Assembly: GCF_900109755.1 (NCBI RefSeq)
Contig: NZ_FOAR01000020.1
Location: forward strand, 1-64,000
Length of the DNA stretch: 64,000 bases
From: Pseudomonas agarici
GTDB taxonomy: Bacteria; Pseudomonadota; Gammaproteobacteria; Pseudomonadales; Pseudomonadaceae
Direction: 5' to 3'
Made by a program: the position numbers and the translations under genes. Shown in pieces: positions 8,886 to 19,000 of this stretch. A model generated the notes under the pieces. It searched no databases. It was not told where the DNA came from and worked only from the letters and a program-made list of their open reading frames with translations. Each line of letters begins with the position of its first letter. Position 1 is the stretch's first letter.

Positions 8886-11798
8886 ATGTTGCCCGCCACG
8901 TTGATCCGTCGCGCCAGTCTGCCAAGCCCGTCTGTCCCGATGGCGTGGGCGCTGCAACTACTTGAGGAACATTACGGACTCTGTGCAACCTTGCAGGCGT
9001 TGGGCAGCCAACAGGACCTCAACTACCGGGTCGACAGTGCCAAAGGTCGATTCGTCCTGAAAATCTGCCACGGCGACTACCCCATCGTCGAGTTGCAGGC
9101 CCAGCATGCCGGGTTGGCGTACCTCGGCGGTCGCGATGGCCTGCGGGTGCCGCGAGTGATTGCGGCGAACAACGGCGAGGACCTGCTGTCCCTCGAACTC
9201 GACGGGCAGCGGCTGCATGTGCGTTTGCTGGAGTATATCGAAGGCCAGCCGCTGACCCGCCTCAAGTACCTGAGCCGCGACCTGGTGATCGGCCTCGGTC
9301 GCCTGTGCGGGGAAATCGACCGCGCCCTGGCGGACTTCCGGCATCCGGGCCTGGAACGTAGCCTGCAATGGGATGCCCGCCACGCCAGTGCGCTGATCGA
9401 CCACCTGTTGCCGGTGATCAAGGACCCGTTGCAGCAGGCGGTCATTCGTGAGGCGGTCGCCAAGGCCGGGCGGCGCCTGCAACCGTTGCTGGACAAACTG
9501 CCGGTGCAAGCCGTTCACCTGGATATCACCGACGACAACGTGGTGTGGCGCCGTGATGGACAACGACGCTGGCAGTTGCAGGGCGTTATCGATTTCGGCG
9601 ACCTGGTCCGTACCTGGCGCATTGCCGAGCTGTCGGTGACCTGCGCGGCCTTGCTGCACCACGCCGAAGATGATCCCTGGGTGATTTTGGCGGCGATCCG
9701 AGCCTATCACGCGGTCAATCCCTTGCTACGCGAGGAGCTGCTGGCCCTGTGGCCGCTGATCGTGAAGCGCGCCGCGGTGCTGGTGCTCAGCGGCGAACAG
9801 CAGGTCAGTATCGATCCGGCCAACCGCTACAGCCGTGACAACCTGGCCCACGAGTGGGAAATCTTCGAGGTGGCGACCTCGGTGCCCGCCGAACTGATGG
9901 AAGCGGCGATTCTCACGGCGCTCGGGCAACCTCTGGAGGCAATCGGCGGCGAAGGCTTTGCGTCCTTGCTGCCGGGGCTGGCGGGACAGGCGTTTGCGCT
10001 GGTCGACCTGGGCGTGCTCAGCCCACATTTCGCGGCGGGCAATTGGGAACAGGACGGTATAGACCGGCGCCTGCTGGCCGAAGCGGCGGCGGCCAATGGC
10101 CTGGCAGCCAGCCGCTACGGGCAATACCGTTTGTCTCGCACCCGGCCGGACAGCGCGGTGGAACCTGATACCTGCCCGTTGCACGTCGACGTGCAGGTCC
10201 CGGCGGGCACCGTCGTGGCGTCACCCTTTGCCGGGACCTTGCACGCTCTCGGCGAAGGCGGCGTGCAGTTGGTGGGCAAACCCCTGAGCCTGCGGCTTTG
10301 GGGCGTAAAGGCGTCCCTGGAATTCGGCGCCGCGGTGGTCAAGGGGCAAGTGCTGGGTGAGTCCGGCGGCGTGCTACGGGTGCAGTTGTGTCGACATGCC
10401 GAACTCGATCCGCCGTTGTTCTGCACGCCTTCGCGCGCCGCCGCCTGGCAGGCCCTGTGCCCGTCGCCGGCGACATTGTTGGGTCTGGCTTGCGACGCCG
10501 AACCGGCAGCGGATGCGAGCGACCTGCTGGCCCGTCGCGCCGCCAGTTTTGCTCGCACGCAGAAGCACTATTACGTCGACCCACCGCAGATCGAGCGTGG
10601 CTGGCGCAATCACCTGATCGATATGCAGGGCCGCTCCTACCTGGACATGCTCAACAATGTCGCAGTGCTCGGCCATGGTCATCCACGGATGGCCGCCGAG
10701 GCGGCGCAACAGTGGTCGCGGCTTAACACCAACTCGCGGTTTCATTACGCTGCCGTCACCGAGCTCTCCGAGCGGCTGCTGGCCCTGGCGCCGGACTCCA
10801 TGGACCGGGTGTTCCTGGTCAACAGCGGCACCGAGGCCAACGACCTGGCGATCCGCCTGGCTTGGGCCTACAGCGGCGGGCGCGACATGCTCAGCGTGCT
10901 GGAGGCCTATCATGGCTGGTCGGTGGCGGCCGATGCGGTGTCCACCTCGATCGCCGACAACCCCAAAGCCCTCGACAGTCGCCCGGACTGGGTGCACCCC
11001 GTCACTGCGCCCAACACCTATCGCGGTGCCTTCCGTGGCAGCGCCAGCGCGCCGGACTATGTGCGCAGTGTCGAGCACCAGTTGGCGAAGCTGGCCGAAG
11101 AAAATCGCCAACTGGCCGGCTTTATCTGCGAGCCGGTGTATGGCAATGCCGGCGGGATTTCCTTGCCGCCGGGTTACTTGCAGCAGGTGTATGCGCTGGT
11201 GCGGGCTCGGGGTGGTGTGTGTATCGCCGATGAAGTGCAGGTGGGCTACGGGCGCATGGGCAGGTTCTTCTGGGGTTTCGAGGAACAGGGCGTGGTGCCG
11301 GACATCATCACCATGGCCAAGGGCATGGGTAACGGCCAGCCGCTGGGCGCGGTGATTACCCGGCGGGAGATCGCCGAGGCGCTGGAGGCCGAAGGCTATT
11401 TCTTCTCCTCCTCGGGTGGTAGTCCGGTCAGTTGTCGTATCGGCATCGCGGTGCTGGAAGTGATGGCCGAGGAAAAGCTCTGGGAAAACGCCCGGGTCGT
11501 CGGTGGCTACTTCAAGGAACGTCTGGAGGCCCTGATCGATCGGCATCCGTTGATGGGCGCGGTGCACGGCTCGGGTTTTTACCTGGGCGCCGAACTGATC
11601 CGTAATCGCCAAACGCTGGAGCCGGCGACCGAAGAAACCGCGTTGCTATGCGACCGGCTCCGGGAACTCGGGATCTTCATGCAGCCCACGGGCGATTACT
11701 TGAACATCCTCAAGATCAAGCCGCCGATGTGCACCACGCGTCGGAGCGTGGACTTTTTTGTCGATATGCTGTCGAAGGTGCTGGACGAAGGGTTGTAG
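8886..11798 (+). CDS. Three-domain protein: APH-family kinase, M23-like domain, class III aminotransferase
   Basis: A 970-residue protein. Residues about 30-345 form an aminoglycoside-phosphotransferase/homoserine-kinase-like fold, with 'VHLDITDDNVVW' and 'GVIDFGD' as the catalytic loop and metal-binding segments. Residues about 415-510 resemble a short M23/biotinyl-like beta domain ('TVVASPFAGTLHALGEGGVQLVG'). Residues about 540-965 are a PLP-dependent class III aminotransferase with 'NSGTEANDLAIRLAW', 'CIADEVQVGYGRMG' and the PLP lysine in 'ITMAKGMGNGQPLG'. Homologues are annotated as aminotransferases of the phosphoethanolamine/hydroxylysine phospho-lyase group, so phosphorylation followed by PLP-dependent elimination of a small amino alcohol is plausible, but the substrate is unknown. 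It is transcribed divergently from rfbB. Confidence 0.82.
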   Translation: MLPATLIRRASLPSPSVPMAWALQLLEEHYGLCATLQALGSQQDLNYRVDSAKGRFVLKICHGDYPIVELQAQHAGLAYLGGRDGLRVPRVIAANNGEDLLSLELDGQRLHVRLLEYIEGQPLTRLKYLSRDLVIGLGRLCGEIDRALADFRHPGLERSLQWDARHASALIDHLLPVIKDPLQQAVIREAVAKAGRRLQPLLDKLPVQAVHLDITDDNVVWRRDGQRRWQLQGVIDFGDLVRTWRIAELSVTCAALLHHAEDDPWVILAAIRAYHAVNPLLREELLALWPLIVKRAAVLVLSGEQQVSIDPANRYSRDNLAHEWEIFEVATSVPAELMEAAILTALGQPLEAIGGEGFASLLPGLAGQAFALVDLGVLSPHFAAGNWEQDGIDRRLLAEAAAANGLAASRYGQYRLSRTRPDSAVEPDTCPLHVDVQVPAGTVVASPFAGTLHALGEGGVQLVGKPLSLRLWGVKASLEFGAAVVKGQVLGESGGVLRVQLCRHAELDPPLFCTPSRAAAWQALCPSPATLLGLACDAEPAADASDLLARRAASFARTQKHYYVDPPQIERGWRNHLIDMQGRSYLDMLNNVAVLGHGHPRMAAEAAQQWSRLNTNSRFHYAAVTELSERLLALAPDSMDRVFLVNSGTEANDLAIRLAWAYSGGRDMLSVLEAYHGWSVAADAVSTSIADNPKALDSRPDWVHPVTAPNTYRGAFRGSASAPDYVRSVEHQLAKLAEENRQLAGFICEPVYGNAGGISLPPGYLQQVYALVRARGGVCIADEVQVGYGRMGRFFWGFEEQGVVPDIITMAKGMGNGQPLGAVITRREIAEALEAEGYFFSSSGGSPVSCRIGIAVLEVMAEEKLWENARVVGGYFKERLEALIDRHPLMGAVHGSGFYLGAELIRNRQTLEPATEETALLCDRLRELGIFMQPTGDYLNILKIKPPMCTTRRSVDFFVDMLSKVLDEGL

Positions 11799-11837
11799 AA
11801 AGCATCGCCTGCAAACGGAACGGCTCCTGGCTGTTGT

Positions 11838-12003
11838 CTAGTGGCCCGTGTGGTGAGTTCTATGAGTCCATTTCGGCGCCATAAACCCCTGGCCTGCGTT
11901 GCTGTTCCTCGCCATAGCCCGGCTATGACTCGTCACAGCGCCTTGGCCAGGGACTTATGGAGTCCGAACTTGAGCTAACGAACTCACCGTACAGGCCACT
12001 AGG
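11838..12003. repeat. Dispersed 166-bp repeat with inverted ends, copy 1
   Basis: The ends CTAGTGGCC...GGTGAGTTC and GAACTCACC...GGCCACTAG form about 24-bp imperfect terminal inverted repeats. The interior matches copies at 13878 and 61374 but in the opposite orientation (it contains GCCATAGCCCGGCTATGACTCGTCAC where they carry the complement). There is no coding capacity. It fills the 456-bp gap between the aminotransferase gene and aguA, and the rest of that gap (12004-12254) shows only AT-rich sequence likely to hold the aguA promoter. Confidence 0.8.
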
Positions 12004-12254
12004 GTTCTCGGGGCGCGGAACAGGTAACGGCCGCCTTGACTGGGTGGCGTGCGCAAGGGTGTCATCCTCAAAAGTATCGATTCTTATCGGTAAAATTATC
12101 GCCATGTGCATCGGCTCTTTGTTTTTTAACTTTAAAAGTCGATTTTTATCGCCTATAAAGTCTCTTGTTGTTCCTACATACACTTGTCACGACCGCCGTC
12201 CGAACCTCTCAGCGCCTTGAAAACTCTTGACGGTTCCCTGGAGTCCCGAATTCT

Positions 12255-13361
12255 ATGACTATCTTGCGCAGCACCCCACGCGCCGACGGCTTTCATATGC
12301 CCGCCGAATGGGCGCCCCAGACCCAGGTCTGGATGATCTGGCCCGAGCGCCCCGACAATTGGCGCCTGGGCGGCAAGCCGGCACAGGCGGCGCATGCCGA
12401 AGTGGCCAAGGCCATCGCCCGGTTCGAACCGGTAACGGTCGCGGTTTCCGCGGGCCAGTATGAAAATGCCCGGGCGCACTTGGACGTGCCGAATATCCGC
12501 GTGGTGGAAATGTCCAGCGACGACGCCTGGGTGCGCGACAGTGGGCCGACTTTCGTCATCAACAACCAGGGCGAAATCCGCGGCGTACACTGGGGCTTCA
12601 ATGCCTGGGGTGGCTTCGACGGTGGCCTGTACGCGCCGTGGAACCGCGACGAACAGGTCGGCGGCAAGATCCTCGACCTTGAGCGCTGTCAGGCATATCG
12701 CCCCGAAGGTTTCGTGCTCGAAGGCGGCTCGATCCATGTCGACGGTGAAGGCACGCTGCTCACCACTGAGGAATGCCTGCTCAATCGCAATCGCAACCCA
12801 CACTTGACCCGCGAGGAGATTGAACAGGTTCTGTGCGAGCACTTGGCGGTGGACAAGGTGATCTGGCTGCCGGACGGCCTGTTCAACGACGAGACCGATG
12901 GCCATGTGGATAACTTCTGTTGCTACGTGCGTCCGGGCGAAGTACTGCTGGCCTGGACCGACGATCCGCAAAACCCCAACTATCAGCGTTGCCAGGTCGC
13001 CTTGCGGGTCTTGGAGAACAGTGTGGATGCCAAGGGCCGCCAGTTCGTGGTGCACAAGATGCCGATTCCCGGCCCGCTGTACGCCACCGCGCAAGAGTGC
13101 GCTGGGGTGGATGCCGTTGCCGGCAGCCAGGAGCGCAATCCTTCGGTGCGCCTGGCTGGCTCCTACGTGAACTTCCTGATCGTCAACGGTGGGATTATCG
13201 TGCCCAGCTTCGACGATCCGCTGGATAGCATTGCCAGGGACCTCTTGCAGGATCTCTTCCCGCAGCACGAAGTGGTGATGGTGCCAGGTCGGGAGTTGTT
13301 ACTGGGCGGTGGGAATATCCATTGCCTTACACAACAACAGCCTGCAACGTACCAGGAGTGA
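12255..13361 (+). CDS. aguA: Agmatine deiminase
   Basis: A 368-residue member of the guanidino-group-modifying family that hydrolyses agmatine to N-carbamoylputrescine and ammonia in arginine decarboxylase-route polyamine metabolism. Diagnostic segments are 'WPERPDNWR', 'DDAWVRDSGPTFV', 'GFVLEGGSIHVDGEG', 'NDETDGHVDN' and the nucleophile Cys357 in 'GGGNIHCLTQQQ'. The length is normal for the family. A GGAG stands 12 bases before the ATG. The usual partner aguB is not beside it here. Confidence 0.95.
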   Translation: MTILRSTPRADGFHMPAEWAPQTQVWMIWPERPDNWRLGGKPAQAAHAEVAKAIARFEPVTVAVSAGQYENARAHLDVPNIRVVEMSSDDAWVRDSGPTFVINNQGEIRGVHWGFNAWGGFDGGLYAPWNRDEQVGGKILDLERCQAYRPEGFVLEGGSIHVDGEGTLLTTEECLLNRNRNPHLTREEIEQVLCEHLAVDKVIWLPDGLFNDETDGHVDNFCCYVRPGEVLLAWTDDPQNPNYQRCQVALRVLENSVDAKGRQFVVHKMPIPGPLYATAQECAGVDAVAGSQERNPSVRLAGSYVNFLIVNGGIIVPSFDDPLDSIARDLLQDLFPQHEVVMVPGRELLLGGGNIHCLTQQQPATYQE

Positions 13362-13387
13362 GTGGAGCTGTAACAAATAGTGTTATT

Positions 13388-13467
13388 TCGCCAGTGATGG
13401 CATTTTTGCATCATTGGCGAATGTTTCTTCACCTAGCCCGCGGCCCTTGTGGGGTGCGGGTTTTTTT
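13388..13467 (+). terminator. Two hairpins downstream of aguA, the second a likely rho-independent terminator
   Basis: A first inverted repeat pairs TCGCCAGTGATG (13388) with CATCATTGGCGA (ending 13421) but lacks a T run. A second hairpin, CCCGC...GCGGG at 13437-13460, is followed by seven T residues and is the better terminator for aguA. Confidence 0.65.
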
Positions 13468-13607
13468 CCGTGGCGCGGTCGACAAAGCTGGCATTTTGGC
13501 ATAACTCTTGTATCAGCTTTCTCTATGAGCGAAGCGTCTTTTAGATTGCGACGTTCTGTCATAAACCTTGAGTAAGTTAGCCGCTCATGAACCAGGAGAG
13601 CGTCGAT

Positions 13608-13808
13608 ATGAACGTAGCCAGCGAGCGAGTTTCGCATCCCCTGTCGGTGACGAGCGAGTCGCTTCAAGTTCTGGCCCAGTGGTTGAAAAGCGATGGAACG
13701 CCTACCACCCGAGGTCAGGAACCTTGTCGCATTATTATCGACCGCTATCCCGAAGGACTGTTCAGCGAAGCTGAACTGGAAGCCCTGCTAGGGGTTTTGC
13801 AGGGTTAA
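13608..13808 (+). CDS. Small conserved hypothetical protein (66 aa)
   Basis: A 66-residue protein beginning MNVASERVSHPL. The start was chosen because AGGAGAG lies seven bases upstream; an in-frame ATG seven codons earlier overlaps that site. The C-terminal part 'GQEPCRIIIDRYPEGLFSEAELEALLGVL' looks like a compact folded domain, and similar short proteins are common next to metabolic genes in Pseudomonas. It is a single-gene unit with its own terminator just downstream. The function is unknown. Confidence 0.7.
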   Translation: MNVASERVSHPLSVTSESLQVLAQWLKSDGTPTTRGQEPCRIIIDRYPEGLFSEAELEALLGVLQG

Positions 13809-13818
13809 AGGACTAAAG

Positions 13819-13863
13819 AAAAAATACCGCTGCCCGGAGCGATCCTGGCGGCGGTATTTTTTA
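13819..13863 (+). terminator. Rho-independent terminator
   Basis: The stem AAAAATACCGC (13820) pairs with GCGGTATTTTTT (ending about 13862) around a loop of about 20 bases. It lies 11 bases after the stop of the 66-residue gene. Confidence 0.85.
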
Positions 13864-13877
13864 TCCGTTTCAGAAAC

Positions 13878-14044
13878 CCTGGTGGCCTGTACGGTGAGCT
13901 CGTTAGCTCAAGTCCGGATGTCACACGTCCATGGCCAAGGCGCTGTGACGAGTCATAGCTGGGCTATGGCTAGGAGCAGCAACGCCGGCCAGGGGCTTGT
14001 GGCGCCGAAATTGACTAATAGAACTCACCACACAGGCCACTAGG
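13878..14044. repeat. Dispersed 167-bp repeat with inverted ends, copy 2
   Basis: It is nearly identical over its length to the copy at 61374 and in the same orientation; the copy at 11838 is inverted. Its ends are CCTGGTGGCCTGT and ACAGGCCACTAGG. It has no open reading frame of its own, and its size and ends are like a MITE or a REP-derived element. Confidence 0.8.
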
Positions 14045-14511
14045 TGTCGGTGACCGCTGGGGCGTGCGTATGCAGGCCGTCGTCGCGGATAGCCCAAGGT
14101 CGGTATCGGCGCGATTGCGGTGTGTCACGTCGAGCGTGTATCGAGAAAGGCGGGAAAATTTACGCTTAGTCACTATTAAAAAAGCTGCGCAATTACCTGC
14201 GTGTTGAGCTTTTTTCAATATATCTTGATGGCTACATAAGCGCCCACCTGGCCTGTTATACGGCTCCGCGAATCAGCCCGCATCCCGGCAATCACCACGG
14301 CGGGAGCGGTCCGCAGCCTGGAGGGTCGTGTGCACCGAATACTGGAGGGCACCGTTGCGAGTCGACTATGACGTTGGCTGATATATCTTTTTTTGAGGTT
14401 GGCGAAGAGCTTTTGTCTAATTGCCTGGGATTCATGAAATTGACACTTTAGTTGTGTCGCAGATACGATTCGCGTCACGCCTGTGGCTATAAGCCATATA
14501 ATAAAATACAT
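14045..14511. other. 467-bp stretch without a recognisable gene
   Basis: Short frames here have no ribosome-binding site and no family resemblance. The stretch ends in a strong terminator (14512-14549), so a rightward untranslated transcript starting somewhere here is possible. I cannot mark a promoter with confidence. Confidence 0.4.
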
Positions 14512-14549
14512 AAAAGGCCCGCTGCACACCCCTGCAGCGGGCCTTTTTG
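14512..14549 (+). terminator. Strong hairpin terminator ahead of the porin gene
   Basis: A perfect 15-base stem (14512-14526 with 14533-14547) with loop CACCCC and a run of T residues on the + strand. No protein gene lies upstream on the same strand within 700 bp, so it ends either an unannotated RNA or a leader transcript of the porin gene. Confidence 0.85.
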
Positions 14550-14630
14550 TTTCTGCTTGAAGCCACTCACATACACAGGTTCAGCTCGAAGTCGCAGGGC
14601 GTATCATCCAGTAATAAGGAAAATAATAGT

Positions 14631-15917
14631 ATGTTGAACAAACGGATCAGTCTGCTCGCACTGGGCATCCTCAGTGCTACTCAGGCCATGGCTAGCGAGC
14701 AATCGGAAGCCAAGGGCATTGTCGAAGACAGCCATCTGAGCATTCTGCTGCGTAACGCCTATATGAACCGTGACTACAAACGCCATAACCAGGACAAGAT
14801 CGAGTGGGGCCAGGGGGTTATCGGCACCTTCAAATCCGGCTTTACCCAGGGCACCGTCGGCGTCGGCGTCGATGCTTTCGGCCTGTATGCCCTGCGCCTG
14901 GACGGCGGGCGTGGCGAAACCGGTGCCCAAGGCATCGACTTCTTCGCCCAGGACAACAAAGGCGACCCGGTCCGTGATATCGCCAAGGGCGGCGCCGCGG
15001 TGAAATTCCGGGTGTCCGACACCGTGTTGACCTACGGCGATCAAATGCCGTCCCTGCCGGTGCTGAACTTCGACGACTCCCGCCTGCTGCCGGAAAGCCA
15101 CACCGGCACGTTGATTACCTCCAAGGAGATCAAGGGGTTGGAGCTCAACGCCGGTCACTTCACCGAAGCATCGCGCAAGAGCGATGAAGGGCGTGACAGC
15201 GGTGGCCTGAAAAGCCTCAATGTGCTGGGCGCCAGCTATCAATTCACCGACAACTTCAAGGCCGCGCTGTACGGCACCGACTTCGAAGACGTGATGAAAA
15301 AGCAGTACGTGAACCTGAACTATGTGGTCCCGGTGAGCCAGGATCAGTCCCTGAGCCTGGACTTCAACGGCTACCGCACCGAGCTGGATAAGGATTATGC
15401 AGCCAAGGCCAATGCCGGCGGCCAAGACAACAAGATCTGGAGCCTGGCGGCCACCTACGTCCTGGGTGCTCATTCCTTCACCGTCGCCCATCAGCGCAGC
15501 ACCGGCGACAGCTTGCTGGGCTACCCGTATGGCGGCTACCTGCGTGGCCAGGGGCGTGTCGGCGATGGTGGCAACACCATCTACCTGTCCAACTCTTACT
15601 GGTCCGACTTCAACGCCTCCGACGAGCGTTCCTGGCAGTTGGGTTATGGTCTGGATTTTGGCGCTTTCGGCGTGCCTGGCCTGAGCTACAACGTGGCGTA
15701 TATACGGGGTGACAACATCACCACCTCCACCAGCACGGGCGGTACCGAGCGCGAAATCTTCAACCAGATCAAATACGTGGTCCAGAGTGGCGCTGCCAAG
15801 GGACTGAGTGTGAAGGTGCGTAGCTCGATCCTGCGTGTGTCGGAGAAATCCAGCGAGTACAACATCAGCGGTAACGAAGTGCGTGTGCACATCAACTACC
15901 CGATCAACGTGTTCTGA
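14631..15917 (+). CDS. OprD-family outer-membrane porin
   Basis: A 428-residue porin with a signal peptide (MLNKRISLLALGILSATQAMA) and a mature protein that opens 'EGIVEDSHLSILLRNAYMNRDYK'-like, as in the OprD family. The domain pattern 'DFFAQDNKGDPVRD', 'GDQMPSLPVLNFDDSRLLPES' and the C-terminal strand 'VRVHINYPINVF' ending in Phe confirm an 18-strand outer-membrane barrel. Family members pass amino acids, dipeptides or aromatic acids; the substrate here is not readable. The start was chosen for AAGGA upstream and the signal peptide. It is transcribed alone. Confidence 0.92.
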   Translation: MLNKRISLLALGILSATQAMASEQSEAKGIVEDSHLSILLRNAYMNRDYKRHNQDKIEWGQGVIGTFKSGFTQGTVGVGVDAFGLYALRLDGGRGETGAQGIDFFAQDNKGDPVRDIAKGGAAVKFRVSDTVLTYGDQMPSLPVLNFDDSRLLPESHTGTLITSKEIKGLELNAGHFTEASRKSDEGRDSGGLKSLNVLGASYQFTDNFKAALYGTDFEDVMKKQYVNLNYVVPVSQDQSLSLDFNGYRTELDKDYAAKANAGGQDNKIWSLAATYVLGAHSFTVAHQRSTGDSLLGYPYGGYLRGQGRVGDGGNTIYLSNSYWSDFNASDERSWQLGYGLDFGAFGVPGLSYNVAYIRGDNITTSTSTGGTEREIFNQIKYVVQSGAAKGLSVKVRSSILRVSEKSSEYNISGNEVRVHINYPINVF

Positions 15918-16078
15918 TGGGTGCGACGACGCTGTAGCCAGTTGATGCCAGTCTGAACAGTTGCCCCGATGTGACCGTATCAGTGAGAGATAAATAGATA
16001 CCTCTAATTGACGCCAGTAAAGGGTCCCTCTATGATCGCGCCGGAATAGTGGCCTAATGCCATCTAGAAGGATCTGGC

Positions 16079-19000
16079 ATGTTGGGGTTTGTGCTCAGGA
16101 CGAGGCGCGGTCTGCTGTCCGCTTTATTTTGCCTGGGCACGTTCGATGTGGCTCATGCGGCCTCATTTGATAACCCCGGTGTGACCGATGTGATCCGCGA
16201 TCGCCAGGATCGGCTCCTCGAAGAACAACGCCGGCGTCTCGAAGAGCTCAAGGACTTGCCCGGCAAAACCGCAGCTCCCGTAACACCACCGGTTCTGCTC
16301 GAGAGCCGTTGTTTCCCCATCAAGACTATCGAACTCAAGGGCGCCGATTCGTTGTCCGAGGGCGAACGCACACGTCTGCTCAGGCCCTATATCGGCCAGT
16401 GTCTGGGCGTGCCGCAGCTCAATGAACTGCTTAAAGTCATCACTGACCGCTATATCGAAAAGGGTCTGGTCACCAGCCGCGCCTACCTGCCGCAGCAGGA
16501 CTTGTCCGGCGGTAAGCTGAAGGTGCTGGTGGTCGAAGGCAAGCTCGAAGGCTTGAAGGGGGCTGACGGCAACGGTATTTCCGATCGTCAGTTGGCGATG
16601 ACGTTTCCGGGCCAGCCGGGCGATCTGCTCAACCTACGGGAAATCGAGCAGATGGTCGATCAACTGAACCGCCTGCCGTCGAACCAGGCGCAGATGGAAC
16701 TGGCACCGGGCAAGGCAGTCGGCGGCAGCGAAGTGTTGGTCAAGAACTACCCACAGAAACCCTGGCGGGTTGGCCTGGCCCGGCATAACGATGGTCAACG
16801 CAGTACCGGCGAACAGCAATGGGGCACCAGCCTCGACTGGGACAATCCCCTGGGGCTGGCCGATCAGCTATCGCTGCGCGGTGGCCATGATGCCAGCAGC
16901 GATCACCAGAAAACTTCGCGCAACGCGATGCTGTATTACAACCTGCCGTTCGGCTGGTGGAACCTGAGCTACACCTATAGCGAAAGCGAGTACCGCTCGT
17001 TGGCCAAGGCCAGCGGTTTCGACTTCAAGCAGACCGGCGACAGCCAGAATCACCAGTTGAAACTGGAACGGGTCATCTACCGCGATGGCCTGAGCAAGAC
17101 CTCGCTCAACACCGGCCTGTCCTACCTGCGCACCAACAACTTTATCGAAGACAGCAAGCTGGACCTCAGCAGCAACCGCATCAGCGAAGCGCAGTTGGGC
17201 ATCAACCATGGCCGGCGGATCGGCGGTGCCTTCGTCAACGTCGACCTCGGCATGCAGGAAGGCATCGGCGCCTTCGATGCCCAGGGCAATCACGACCCGA
17301 AGCCGGGCCAGACCGATGCCCGCTACCGCAAATACACCGCGACGCTGAGCTACCTGCAACCGTTCAAGCTGTGGGGCGAGTCCCTGAGTTTGAGCAGCCT
17401 GATGACCGGCCAGCGCAGTGAGGACGTGTTGTTCAGCTCGCAGCGCATGAGCCTGGGCGGACAGTCATCGATTCGCGGCTACAAGGACCAGACCTTGTCC
17501 GGCGACAGCGGCGGTTACTGGCGCAATGACCTGCGCTGGACCCGTCCGGTGGCCTGGGACTGGGTGCGTCCGGTGTTTGCCGAGTACGGCACCAGCCTCT
17601 CCATGGCCAATCTCAACGATGTCGGCGGCCAACTGGTCACCCATGGCGACCTGACGCTCGACGGCGACCGTTGGACCAACAGCAGCTCCCTGCAGGCCAG
17701 CCACCTGACCGTCAACGTCAATCACCTGAGCCAGACCGCGACCGGTCAACTGCTTGCCACCGCCGGCCTGAACGGCAGTGGTATCGATTGGAACAACGAT
17801 GGCCAGATCGGCACGGACGGTAACGCCACGCTCGACCTGAGCGGTGGCTATGGTGGCCAAGGGCGTCTGAGCAGTGCCGGTGCCCTCGATCTGCACGCCG
17901 CCTTGATCAATCTGGGACAGGCCGGCAGCATCGCCGGAGGTGGGACCAGTACTGTCAACGTAGATGGCGTGCTGACCAGCCACGGCCGCCTCACTTCGGC
18001 TGCCGATATGACGCTGAACGCGGCGGCTATCGACAACTATGGCGCACTCGGCGGCGCGCAAAAGCTCACGGCAACTACCGGCGCGCTGCTCAATGATCAT
18101 GGCCTGATCTTCAGTGGCGGCGATATGGGGCTGCGGGTCGATTCGTTGAGCAACAGCTACGCCAGCATCTACAGCCTGGGCAACCTGAGTATCGACCGCG
18201 ACGGCCAAGGCGCGTTGGCCAGCCGCATCGTCAACAGCTCCGGCTCGATCCAGAGCGACGCCAGCATGAGCCTGACGGCCAGCACGATCCAGAACGTGCG
18301 AGCGGTATTGACCACCAACAACCAGGGGATCTACACCGCTTCGATTGTCGAAGTCCAGTGCATCGAGGGTTACAACGCCGGTGACTGCGGCGGCAAGCAG
18401 AACCATGTCTGGCAAATCACCCAGCGTGACAAGTTCGAAGTGACCGAGGCCAGCGCGGCATCCAGCATCACTTCCGGCACTCACCTGAGTATCCAGGGCG
18501 GTGACTTGCTGAACCAAAGCAGCACGATTTCCGCTGGTGGTGCCCTGAGCGCCACGGTCCTGAACCTGACCAACAGCGGTATCGAGACCGGGGAAACCGA
18601 GACTTCACGTACCTTCATGTCGGAGCGTACCCGCAACGCGGATATGTGGTACGCGTCCGCCGCCGCGTTCAACAACAGCTACTGGTTGCAGAGCGCAGGC
18701 TATAACCCCAATAACCTGGGCGGCCTACCAGGCGCCCTGAGTGGCTTTATCGGGCTGACCGAGATCGAACTGAGTCAGTTCCGAACCTCGCGGAACATTG
18801 CCTCCAGCGACCAGAGTTATGCCGCTGTCATCCAGGCGGGCGGGGCGGTCAGCGTCAATGCCCAGAACGGCTTCAGCAGCAGCGTTGTACGTGCGGGCTA
18901 CACCTATGTCGGCGCCGGGCCGCGCACCGATACCCAGGCGCCGGCCAATACCTTCTCGACCCGCCTCACCGTCAACCGGCAACTACCGCCGGACTTGGCA

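Noticed and set aside
14215..14529. 104-codon minus-strand gene before the porin
   Set aside because: It starts inside the terminator hairpin, lacks a ribosome-binding site and looks random in composition.
14604..15890. Long minus-strand frame opposite the porin gene
   Set aside because: It is a GC-driven shadow of the porin, with no ribosome-binding site and no family resemblance. Similar long antisense frames opposite the aminotransferase (10374-11612), gpmI (57402-58877) and tpsBA (17465-18517) were rejected for the same reason.
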